From positions 46,993 through 109,161 of the forward strand of contig JAPPNO010000001.1 in NCBI GenBank assembly GCA_028873845.1: 62,169 nucleotides of DNA, in the 5' to 3' direction. Source of the DNA: Gemmatimonadota bacterium (GTDB lineage Bacteria; Gemmatimonadota; Gemmatimonadetes; Longimicrobiales; Gaopeijiaceae). How positions within the stretch are numbered: the stretch's first letter is position 1; each line of letters begins with the position of its first letter. Both the position numbers and the translations under genes were made by a program. Under the pieces are notes generated by a model. The model worked only from the letters and a program-made list of their open reading frames with translations. It was not told the DNA's origin and made no database searches. Below, piece by piece: positions 7,134 to 15,450 of the stretch.

Positions 7134-10100
7134 ATGTCGTCCATCGAGAGTCGGCAATCCCACGGATTAGTTGCCTTCTTCCTTGTCTTCTCACTTGGGA
7201 TATCTGCCGGGCCGGTCGCCGGCCAGCAATCGGGCACCATCACAGGAAGCGTGGAGGACTCGCAGACCGGCCTGCCCGTGCCCTCCGTACAGGTCTTCAT
7301 CCCGGATCTCGACATTGGAGTGCTTTCACAGGCAAACGGGCTTTATGTGCTGGAGAACGTGCCGGCGGGAGCGCACACGCTGATAGCGGATCGGATCGGC
7401 TACGAGTCGGTGACCCAACAAGTTACAGTGGGCGCTGGTGCGACCGTGGTGCTGAACCTTGACCTCGTCGAGGCAGCGCTCCAGCTCGACGAGCTGATCA
7501 TCACAGGGACCCCAGGAGGGACGCAGAGGCGTGCCTTGGGGAATGTTGTGGGAACTCTGGATATGGGGGAGCTTCAAGATTTGGCTCCGGTCGTGACTTT
7601 GGACCAAGCGCTCAACACGCGTAACCCCGGCGTGCTCACGGTGCCTGTCTCGGGACACGCGGGCGGCGGTGGAGCGCGACTCAACATCCGTGGAGTGTCC
7701 AGCATCGCGCTTGGAGATCAACCACTCATCGTCGTGGACGGCGTTCGGATCAACGCAGAGCACAGAGCCAGCCGCAGGGTCGCGACCGGGAGGCTCAACG
7801 ACATCAGCCCGGAGGAGATCGAATCAATCGAGATCATCAAGGGACCGGCCGCGGCGACCCTCTACGGGACCGAAGCTTCGGCGGGAGTCGTTCAAATCAT
7901 CACCAAACGGGGTGTCGAGGGCACGCCGCAGTTCGATATGGTCGTCGCAACTGGAGCAAGCTGGCTCGGGGATCCACATGGCAAGATGCCGATCAATTAT
8001 GGTACGAACGCGGCGGGCGAACTCCTACAAATGAACATCCTCAATGCTCACGAAGCACGCGGGAACGACCCGGTGTTTCAGTACGGCGGTATGCAGAACT
8101 ACAGTCTGTCTGTCCGCGGAGGTCAGAGCATAGCCACCTACTATGCGTCGGTGAACCACAGCGATCAGGACGGAGTCGTAGACTTCAACTACGACAGGCG
8201 CACGACCGGACGGCTAAACCTTGACATTACGCCCACCGAGTGGTTGACGCTGGGGATTGGCGGCTCGTTGATGGGCGGCGACACGCGGTTACCGGGCGAT
8301 ATCTGGGGATACGGCCTGAGGGGCGGTCCCCGCACCGCGGCGGACTATGGCGGTATCGAGAGTTCCCGGAACGGATGGGCGTACCCGACGGGCCCGGAGC
8401 GCGAGAGGGATTGGCGGAGAGATCTGTATGATGTTTCTCGTCAGAATGCGAATTTCAGCGCACAATTGGACTTGGGCCGGTTCTTCCTACACCGGATGAC
8501 CTTGGGCATCGACCGCAGTGACGAGATCCACACGGAAACGTATTTTCGGGACCCCGACCTCCGCTGGGGGGGCAGCCGAGGCGCCGGGCGGAGGGAGATC
8601 GACGAAAGGGAGTTTGTGACCAAGACGTTCGATTACTCCGCGTCATCGGTGTTTAATGCGACTGAGCTTCTAGGATTCACGACATCTGCGGGATTCCAGT
8701 ACTACACAAAGCGCGCGTGGGACAGGAGTCTAAGAGGCGACGAGTTTGCCACGCGGGCCCTGACCACGGTGGCGAGTGCGGCCCGTACCACGGCGAGCGA
8801 GGCAATCGTCGAGAACACGACCGTGGGGTTCTACATCCAGGAGCAGGTGGACTGGGATCAGCGGATCTTCGTGACGGGAGCCGTCCGCTTCGATGAGAAC
8901 AGCGCTTTTGGCGTGGACTATGGCTCTCAGACCTATCCGAAGGTAAGCGCGACCTGGGTGATGAGTGAGGAGTCGTTCTGGAACGTCGACTTCTTGAATC
9001 CGCTCCGATTGAGGGGCGCCTGGGGGGCGGCGGGACGCCAGCCGGATGTGCTTGCTGCCGCGAGGCTCTACGAGCCCGTGCCCGGGACGGACAACCGTCC
9101 CGTCTTCGCGCCATCAAGCTACGGCAATCCGCTGCTGGGACCGGAGCGAGGAGAGGAGCTGGAGCTCGGATTCGATGCTTCCCTCTTTGACGGGCGAGCA
9201 CAGCTGGAATTTACGAGGTATTGGAAGACCACGAAGGACCTCATCACGGACCGGGCATCGCTTCCATCCCAGGGGTTCCCGGGCCGGCGGTTCGAGAATG
9301 TCGGTCAGGTCGACAACTGGGGAACGGAGATCGCCCTGGATGTCCGGCTCGTGGAGCGGGGCTGGATGAGCTGGGACGTGGTAACCGCGTTCGCAACGAT
9401 GGATAACGAACTCGTGACCCTCGGGGGAGACTTCGACCGGATACCGATTCGCCGAAGTACATATCACGTTGAAGGCTACCCGTTGGCATCCCTGCTCAAT
9501 TTCCGAGTTCTGTCCGCAGAGCTCAATCAGGATGGACAGCCCATCAACATGATGTGCGATGGTGGGACGGGTCTGGGCGGCTTGGAGTTCGGTGGTCCCG
9601 CGGTTCCGTGTTCTGAAGCACCGCGGCTGTATTGGGGCACCACGACCGACCGGTGGACGCTGAACATGATGTCCACCTGGACGCTGCTCCAGGACTGGCG
9701 CGTGTACGCGGCAATCGAAGCTCGAGGTGGCGCCATGAAACACCAGGATTCGGTCGGCTCGAGGCACACCGCGTGGACCAATGCATACGGTGTCAACCTG
9801 CCGCCGCTGGAACGTGACCCGATCATGATGGCCACTCTCGCGCTAGACCGCGGGGCCCTGGGCTACTTCGGCGGGGGATATGTGAACTTGGATGAAGTGG
9901 GCGTCCAGTGGAGGATACCTCCGCAACTGATAGACAGATTCGGCGTCTCGCAAGCGTCGGTTACCGCCGCCATGAGAAACGTCGGTTTCTTGTGGCGGGA
10001 AGACGAGGCATCGTACGACGGCAACCGAGAGCCTACCAACGGGAAGCCTGACCCGAGAGTGACTGTCGGGAGCATCTTGTTCGCTGGACAGCAGGGCACC

Positions 10101-10151
10101 CAGATGCCTCTGACGACCTCGGCGGTTCTGTCGCTGAGGATGAGTTTCTGA
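7134..10151 (+). CDS. SusC/RagA-like TonB-dependent outer-membrane receptor
   Basis: Outer-membrane receptor of about 1005 residues. Order: signal peptide ending in AGPVAGQQ, an N-terminal carboxypeptidase-regulatory-like beta-sandwich (GTITGSVEDSQTGLPVPSV), the plug domain with the SusC signatures LIVVDGVRI and SIEIIKGPAAATLYGTEA, then a long 22-strand-type barrel ending in SLRMSF with C-terminal Phe. ATG at 7134 sits five bases after GAGGAGG; a GTG at 7128 is possible but less well placed. It is the first gene of a run with a SusD-like lipoprotein, so it likely imports a bulky organic substrate with TonB energy. The substrate cannot be read from the sequence. Confidence 0.9.
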   Translation: MSSIESRQSHGLVAFFLVFSLGISAGPVAGQQSGTITGSVEDSQTGLPVPSVQVFIPDLDIGVLSQANGLYVLENVPAGAHTLIADRIGYESVTQQVTVGAGATVVLNLDLVEAALQLDELIITGTPGGTQRRALGNVVGTLDMGELQDLAPVVTLDQALNTRNPGVLTVPVSGHAGGGGARLNIRGVSSIALGDQPLIVVDGVRINAEHRASRRVATGRLNDISPEEIESIEIIKGPAAATLYGTEASAGVVQIITKRGVEGTPQFDMVVATGASWLGDPHGKMPINYGTNAAGELLQMNILNAHEARGNDPVFQYGGMQNYSLSVRGGQSIATYYASVNHSDQDGVVDFNYDRRTTGRLNLDITPTEWLTLGIGGSLMGGDTRLPGDIWGYGLRGGPRTAADYGGIESSRNGWAYPTGPERERDWRRDLYDVSRQNANFSAQLDLGRFFLHRMTLGIDRSDEIHTETYFRDPDLRWGGSRGAGRREIDEREFVTKTFDYSASSVFNATELLGFTTSAGFQYYTKRAWDRSLRGDEFATRALTTVASAARTTASEAIVENTTVGFYIQEQVDWDQRIFVTGAVRFDENSAFGVDYGSQTYPKVSATWVMSEESFWNVDFLNPLRLRGAWGAAGRQPDVLAAARLYEPVPGTDNRPVFAPSSYGNPLLGPERGEELELGFDASLFDGRAQLEFTRYWKTTKDLITDRASLPSQGFPGRRFENVGQVDNWGTEIALDVRLVERGWMSWDVVTAFATMDNELVTLGGDFDRIPIRRSTYHVEGYPLASLLNFRVLSAELNQDGQPINMMCDGGTGLGGLEFGGPAVPCSEAPRLYWGTTTDRWTLNMMSTWTLLQDWRVYAAIEARGGAMKHQDSVGSRHTAWTNAYGVNLPPLERDPIMMATLALDRGALGYFGGGYVNLDEVGVQWRIPPQLIDRFGVSQASVTAAMRNVGFLWREDEASYDGNREPTNGKPDPRVTVGSILFAGQQGTQMPLTTSAVLSLRMSF

Positions 10152-10276
10152 TCAACGGATCCTGCGATGGTTTGCTAGGCGAACACCGGGGATGAGCGGG
10201 GCTTCGCTGAGCCTGTGACACGAACGCTTCCAGCGAGCGCCCGCAACGATAAATGACTGAATCGGAGGCCAGGAGC

Positions 10277-11659
10277 ATGTCGAACTGCATAAGGGCAACT
10301 GCCGATGAAACGAAGAGGGACCGCGGCGACGCGGGAACCCGATTGACGCGGACCGGAACCATTGCGGCCGTCGCAGTCGCGCTCTCAGCCGGAACAGCCT
10401 GCGATCGTCTATTGGAAGTGGACGTTCCGGGACACGTCACTGAGGAAGCGTTGAATGACTCCAGGCTGTCAGAAGAACTGGTTGGCAGCGCGGAGGCCTC
10501 CTTCGACTGCATGCTGTCGACGTATGTAGAAGAGATCGGTCGGTGGTCGAAGGACTTTTACTACATGAACACCGGTACCGGGTTCATCTATACCCAGCTA
10601 CGGACCCGGGAGGTGGAAGACTTTGAGCAGGTTGATTGCACACAAACAGGGCCCACTCGATCGGCGGCCGTCTGGCTCCCGATAAACACGACGCGAGCAC
10701 AGGCGGAACAGGCGATAGAACTCATCGAGGGATTTCCTGACGAAAACGTCGAGAACAAGAGTTTTCTTCTCGCGAAGGCGCACGCGTACACGGGATACTC
10801 CTATCAGATCGCGGGCGAGACCATGTGCGAGCTTGCGTTCGATGGGGGTCCGCGAGAGACACGAGAAGGGGCGTGGAGGATCGCGGAGCAGTACTTCACC
10901 GACGCGCTCCAATTGGCCGGCCAAGCCATGTCCGCGCCGAGTGGGGAGGACGTTGGGTCTATCCGCAATATGGCATTGGTGGGTCGAGCTAGATCACGTC
11001 TGCATCTTGGAGATGGCCCAGGGGTCATCGCCGATGCCAGTCAAGTTGACCAAGGTTTCGTTCGCTATGCCCAGATGGATGAGATCACGACGCGTCGTTG
11101 GAACAGAGTATACGAGAACCAAAACAGGAACATCTCTACGAGCGTTCATCCGAGCTACCAGAATCTGGAAGTCGACGGCGTGCCTGACCCACGCGTGCCG
11201 CTTGAGCGCCTTGGCGTTGTTGGCTTCGATGCGGTCACCGATGTGCATACGCAGCAGAAGTATTTGAGCTTGGGTGCCGATATACCCTTCTCGACCTGGC
11301 GAGAGGCTCAACTGATGATCGCAGAGGTGGAGGGGGGCCAGACGGCCGTGAACGTCATCAACAGTCTGCGTGCCACCGTCGCGGACCTCCCGTGGGTCAC
11401 GGTGACCCAGGCCTTACCGGAATTCAGTAGCTCGGATTCGGACGCGATCCTAGCCCAGGTGCTGGAGGAACGGCGACGGGAACTCTGGATGCATGGGACC
11501 AAGCTTGGTGACATGCTGCGGGTGCTGGAGCGGGCTGATCTTCCAATGATCGACGGTTTAGAATTCGATAGCGGTCTCAACCAGAGAGGACAAGCGTATG
11601 GGTCTGGAACGTGCTATCCCTTGCCCCTCGCAGAAAAGGACAACAATCCGAATTTCTGA
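10277..11659 (+). CDS. SusD/RagB-like surface lipoprotein
   Basis: Substrate-capturing lid for the upstream receptor, about 460 residues. The lipobox ends in AGTAC with the lipidated Cys near residue 42. The TPR-like helices of SusD proteins follow, and the conserved C-terminal part includes LEERRRELWMHGTKLGDMLR, matching the ERRxELxxEGxR motif of the family. GQAYGSGTCYPLPLAEKDNNP is the usual end. ATG at 10277 is preferred because AGGAG lies just ahead; 10253 is an in-frame alternative. It starts 125 bases after the receptor on the same strand. Confidence 0.85.
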   Translation: MSNCIRATADETKRDRGDAGTRLTRTGTIAAVAVALSAGTACDRLLEVDVPGHVTEEALNDSRLSEELVGSAEASFDCMLSTYVEEIGRWSKDFYYMNTGTGFIYTQLRTREVEDFEQVDCTQTGPTRSAAVWLPINTTRAQAEQAIELIEGFPDENVENKSFLLAKAHAYTGYSYQIAGETMCELAFDGGPRETREGAWRIAEQYFTDALQLAGQAMSAPSGEDVGSIRNMALVGRARSRLHLGDGPGVIADASQVDQGFVRYAQMDEITTRRWNRVYENQNRNISTSVHPSYQNLEVDGVPDPRVPLERLGVVGFDAVTDVHTQQKYLSLGADIPFSTWREAQLMIAEVEGGQTAVNVINSLRATVADLPWVTVTQALPEFSSSDSDAILAQVLEERRRELWMHGTKLGDMLRVLERADLPMIDGLEFDSGLNQRGQAYGSGTCYPLPLAEKDNNPNF

Positions 11660-11780
11660 GCGATTCTTCAACCTCCACCCGCTGGCTGGAGTGCGGCGGC
11701 TTCCGGTTGCATCTCGTGATACAACCGCATCTGGAGCCCCGATGGACAGATATACTTGCCTTTTCTCGAAGGGGTGCCCG

Positions 11781-13886
11781 ATGCAGGGAGCTACAGGTTA
11801 CCACAGTCTCTACTTGAGCTTCCGGTGGCCTGGATCGGCCCTGTATCTCATCGCCACTGTAAGTCTTCTAATCGCTACTGCACTGCCAAGTAGCGCGCAG
11901 CAGCCCGGCAGATCAACGCTTGAAGGCGAGTGGCATTACTTGGGCGGGGACGCCTACCACCAGCGCTACTCGCCGCTGGACCAGATCGATGCGGGCAACT
12001 TCGAGGATCTAGAGGTCGCGTGGACTTGGCTGGGCACCAACTTTGATCCCACTACTCCCCGTGGTAAACCCATATTTGTGGACGGGGTCGTCTACACAGT
12101 CGTGGGCAACCGCCGCACCGTGGCCGCGATCGACGGGGGCACGGGGGAAACCCTCTGGACCTTCCGGGAACCGCAGACCGTCCGATGGGAGCGTTCCACG
12201 AGGAGGGGTCACGGTAAGGGCGTGGCCTACGGTGAGGTGGACGGACGCGGGGTGATCTTCGTCTCGACCCCCGCCTTCTTCCTGCACGCGCTGGATGCGA
12301 AGACAGGACGGCACCTGACGAACTGGGGGGAGGCGGTGCCGCTCGACGGCTTCCCCGACACCGGCGTGATCGATCTCCTGGCCGACGTTCTCGACGGTTG
12401 GGGACGATGGGAAGACTTCGTGGCCGATGGGGGAACCTACGACCCCTACCGGGGCGCACCGGCCGCGCTGGGGCACATCACTAGCTCCTCACCTCCCATT
12501 GTGGTGAACGGGGTGATCGTCGTCGGCAACTCCGCCGAGTCGGGCAATGAGCAACTTCGGATGGAGAACATCCCGGGTGACATCCTCGGCTATGACGCGC
12601 GCACGGGAGAGCACCTCTGGAAGTTCCACGTCATCCCGCGTCCGGGCGAGTTCGGCCACGAGACGTGGGAGAACGACGCCTGGTCCTACACGGGAGACGT
12701 TTCCTCCTGGGCTCCGATGTCGGCCGATCCGGACTTGGGTCTGGTCTATATCGGCACAAACCCTCCCACGAATGACTTCTGGGGCGGGTTCCGGCCGGGG
12801 GACGGCCTCTTCGGAAACAGCGTGATCGCCCTAGATGTGGAGACGGGTGAGCGGGTATGGCACTTCCAGATGGTACGACATGACATCTGGGACTACGACA
12901 CTTCCGTTCCGCCACTGTTGATCGACGTGACCGTGAACGGCGAGGACGTGCCCGCGGTCGTGGCCAACGGAAAGCACGGCATCACATTCGCCTTCAACCG
13001 CGCGACGGGGGAGCCGCTCTGGCCGATCGAGTACCGGCCCGTGCCCGCGTCGCCGGTGCCGGGCGAGCGGGCTTCTCCGGTACAGCCCTTTCCTACGCTG
13101 CCCGAACCGGTTGGCTTTATCGGGTTTCCCGAGGAGGAGGTCATCGACTACACCCCCGAGCTCCGCCAGGAGGCGCTCGAGATCCTGGAGGCCTTCGACT
13201 GGGGTCGGGAACCGTACACGCCGCTAATCCACGAGGGGAACGATTTCGGCCTGCGCGCGACGATCAACTGTCCGTCGGGGAGCCCGAACACCGGTGCCGA
13301 GCCATCCGCCGATCCAGAGACCGGGCTGGTCTACATCTCTATGACCCGCAACTGCCGCTGTCCGCAGATCTTGCCGGGAGTCGAGCTGGATGATCCCGAC
13401 GACCCGATCTTCGTCGGCACAAACACGACCCCGGAGTACATCACAGGCGAGACGACCCTGGATTGGGTGGCCGGCGTTGGAAATGTCGGCTGTGCCGGCC
13501 CCCAGGGCCTGCCGCTCTGGAGGCCACCCTACAGCAGGATCGTGGCTGTCGATATGAACACGGGCGAGCACGCCTGGTGGGTGCCCAACGGGGATACACC
13601 TGAGCGCATCCGGAACCACCCTGCACTAAGGGGCGTCGACCTGTCCAACACGGGAGCGGGAAGTCTGGCTCCGACTCTCGTCACGAGGACGCTGCTCTTC
13701 CACACCGGTGCGCCGTATCTCTATGCCCTCGACAAGCGGACCGGAGAGCGCCTGGGCAGGGTCGAGCTGCCATCGATTGGTTCGTACGGCCTGATGACCT
13801 ATCTCCACGAGGGGCGGCAGTACATCGTGGTCCAAGTGAATAGCGCGGACCTTCCGAATTCGCTCGTGGCGCTCCGGCTCCCGTGA
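11781..13886 (+). CDS. secreted PQQ-dependent (quinoprotein) dehydrogenase
   Basis: About 700-residue beta-propeller dehydrogenase of the membrane glucose/alcohol dehydrogenase type. Signal segment LYLIATVSLLIATALPSSAQ. Propeller blades are marked by repeated Asp-x-x-x-Gly-x-x-x-Trp motifs, for example AIDGGTGETLWTF, GYDARTGEHLWKF, ALDVETGERVWHF and AVDMNTGEHAWWV. There is no C-terminal haem c domain, so electrons must go to a separate carrier. I chose ATG 11781 for AAGGGG eight bases before it; 11742 is an in-frame alternative. It follows the SusC/SusD pair and probably oxidises the imported compound in the periplasm; substrate unknown. Confidence 0.85.
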   Translation: MQGATGYHSLYLSFRWPGSALYLIATVSLLIATALPSSAQQPGRSTLEGEWHYLGGDAYHQRYSPLDQIDAGNFEDLEVAWTWLGTNFDPTTPRGKPIFVDGVVYTVVGNRRTVAAIDGGTGETLWTFREPQTVRWERSTRRGHGKGVAYGEVDGRGVIFVSTPAFFLHALDAKTGRHLTNWGEAVPLDGFPDTGVIDLLADVLDGWGRWEDFVADGGTYDPYRGAPAALGHITSSSPPIVVNGVIVVGNSAESGNEQLRMENIPGDILGYDARTGEHLWKFHVIPRPGEFGHETWENDAWSYTGDVSSWAPMSADPDLGLVYIGTNPPTNDFWGGFRPGDGLFGNSVIALDVETGERVWHFQMVRHDIWDYDTSVPPLLIDVTVNGEDVPAVVANGKHGITFAFNRATGEPLWPIEYRPVPASPVPGERASPVQPFPTLPEPVGFIGFPEEEVIDYTPELRQEALEILEAFDWGREPYTPLIHEGNDFGLRATINCPSGSPNTGAEPSADPETGLVYISMTRNCRCPQILPGVELDDPDDPIFVGTNTTPEYITGETTLDWVAGVGNVGCAGPQGLPLWRPPYSRIVAVDMNTGEHAWWVPNGDTPERIRNHPALRGVDLSNTGAGSLAPTLVTRTLLFHTGAPYLYALDKRTGERLGRVELPSIGSYGLMTYLHEGRQYIVVQVNSADLPNSLVALRLP

Positions 13887-13966
13887 CACCGTGCCTCTTT
13901 GACGGTCAGCGGTTGCTTTTCTCTCCCCGTTGGTCGCGGAATATCTCAAGGAAGGGTAATGGCCTT

Positions 13967-14518
13967 ATGAGTAAGTTGGCGGAGTTGGTCCCGCGAGCGA
14001 TTTCGAGAGTTCGAGCATGCGCGTCCCCTCCCAACAGCCGCGGAGCCACCATCAACCCCCGGCACAGTCCGGCTCTCCGGCGGGCCCACTCATACGCCCT
14101 CAGCGTCGCTCTCGCCGCCTTCCTCGCGGCCTGTGCGGCCTCCGGGGTAGGCTCCCCCGATACCTTCGCGCCCGACGGGTCGGCTGAGGCCGGTCCGCAG
14201 AGGGGCTTATCCCGCGAGATCGTTCGCTCCGAGATTCTCAGCGATGCGGCGGTCTTCACGACCGCCTATGACGTTGTACGTCGACTCCGTCCAGGCTGGC
14301 TCATGGCACGTGGCCGACCGTCGTTCATCGACCCGAACGCAGGAGATCCTCTCGTATACGTGGATCAGGTTCAGTACGGACTCCTTGACTCGCTCTACAG
14401 GATCCCCGCCAACGATATCTTGCGCATGGTATTCATCGGAGCGGCCGACGCGACCACGCGGTGGGGGCTCGGGCACGCGGATGGCGTCATTTCCATAGTC
14501 ACGGTGAGGGGAGGTTGA
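13967..14518 (+). CDS. small lipoprotein with TonB plug-like end
   Basis: About 183 residues with a late lipobox (FLAAC, Cys near 56), suggesting the true start may be further in or the N terminus is unusual. The C-terminal half has the pattern RRLRPGWLMARG, VYVDQVQYGLLDSL, DILRMVFIGAADATTRWGLG and GVISIVTVRGG, echoing the end of a TonB-receptor plug domain. Such short plug-like lipoproteins are common in Gemmatimonadota; their function is not established. It starts 80 bases after the quinoprotein, same strand. ATG at 13883 overlapping the quinoprotein stop is an alternative start. Confidence 0.7.
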   Translation: MSKLAELVPRAISRVRACASPPNSRGATINPRHSPALRRAHSYALSVALAAFLAACAASGVGSPDTFAPDGSAEAGPQRGLSREIVRSEILSDAAVFTTAYDVVRRLRPGWLMARGRPSFIDPNAGDPLVYVDQVQYGLLDSLYRIPANDILRMVFIGAADATTRWGLGHADGVISIVTVRGG

Positions 14519-14597
14519 CGCCGGTACAAGATGAGAGGTTGTCTGATCAGCCGTTCACCTACGGCTATTCGGCGTTGGCAATGCAGAAATCACAAAG

Positions 14598-14627
14598 GCC
14601 CGACGCGGCAGCAAGTCCGCGCCGGGC
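14598..14627 (+). terminator. hairpin after the SusC-to-lipoprotein gene run
   Basis: 11-bp arms gcccgacgcgg and ccgcgccgggc with an eight-base loop and one mismatch, about 80 bases after the last stop codon. No T-run follows, so it could be a terminator without U-tract or only an RNA stabiliser. Confidence 0.3.
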
Positions 14628-15450
14628 TCCTGAGGTCCGCAGCGGTCATCGTAGTCGTCACCGGGTAGTCCGGGGAGTTCTACCGAATCAATCGAGAATC
14701 CAGGGGATTCGAACGCGTGGCTACGGACGCTGGATGCCCGCCACGAAACGCCAGGAGAGCGCTCGGCCAAGTAAGGCCGCGAGGACGGCCGACGGCCCCT
14801 GAGTTTGCCCCGGCCAGGGCGCGCGGCGCTGTACAGCGACTCGCCAGCGATCCTCGGGAGCCGGACAAAGCGGCCTGCTCCCAAGAGCGGTCAAGCCAAC
14901 AAAGCCAGGCCCCTCACCGTGCATCCGTGCTCCTCCATAGCCTCGTTCGGTCACACGCCTGTGAGCGGCAATGGCGATCATCGGACCCTCTACGCCTTCG
15001 ACACACTTGCTCAAGTCCTCAAGCGCTGCGTCCGAACTCGCCAGTTCACGATACGCGCGAGATCCAGTCCGATCTCCTGGTTGCGAAGGGAGGAGCACGC
15101 TCGGAGCTTCCTCCTGCCAGTCGGCCTTCGCCGGTTGCGGGCAGCAACCGCAGCTTACAGCGTGCGCACCGCCATGGGTCCTCGGTGCCCTGTGAGGTTT
15201 GCCATGGCCATGCCAGGACCCCACCTGCGGGCTCGCTCGCCCCCTACCCCGGCGTGGTCGCGCTCTTCTACTCCATCCGCGACGATTCCCGCTTCTCGGC
15301 AGCGTTCAAGAGCGCCTCGGGCTGCTTCGGCTACCCCGTCACCCCTCCCCTGATCGGCCGCTTGCCTACCCCTATGCCCGCGGCACATCTTCCAAGCCAG
15401 TCCGATCCGGGTGCAGTTTCCTTCCCTCTCTCACAGCGCGTCTTCGCCAA
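14628..15450. other. about 820 bases without a supported gene
   Basis: Several long open frames exist on both strands but have no domain, no ribosome-binding site and arginine/serine/proline-rich shadow composition. A stretch near 14700 (ggggattcgaacgcg) mimics a T-arm but has no pairing stem. I see no RNA gene. Confidence 0.5.

Noticed and set aside
14690-14730. tRNA-like T-arm (ggggattcgaacgcg)
   Set aside because: The bases around the loop do not pair on either strand and no acceptor or anticodon stem is found.
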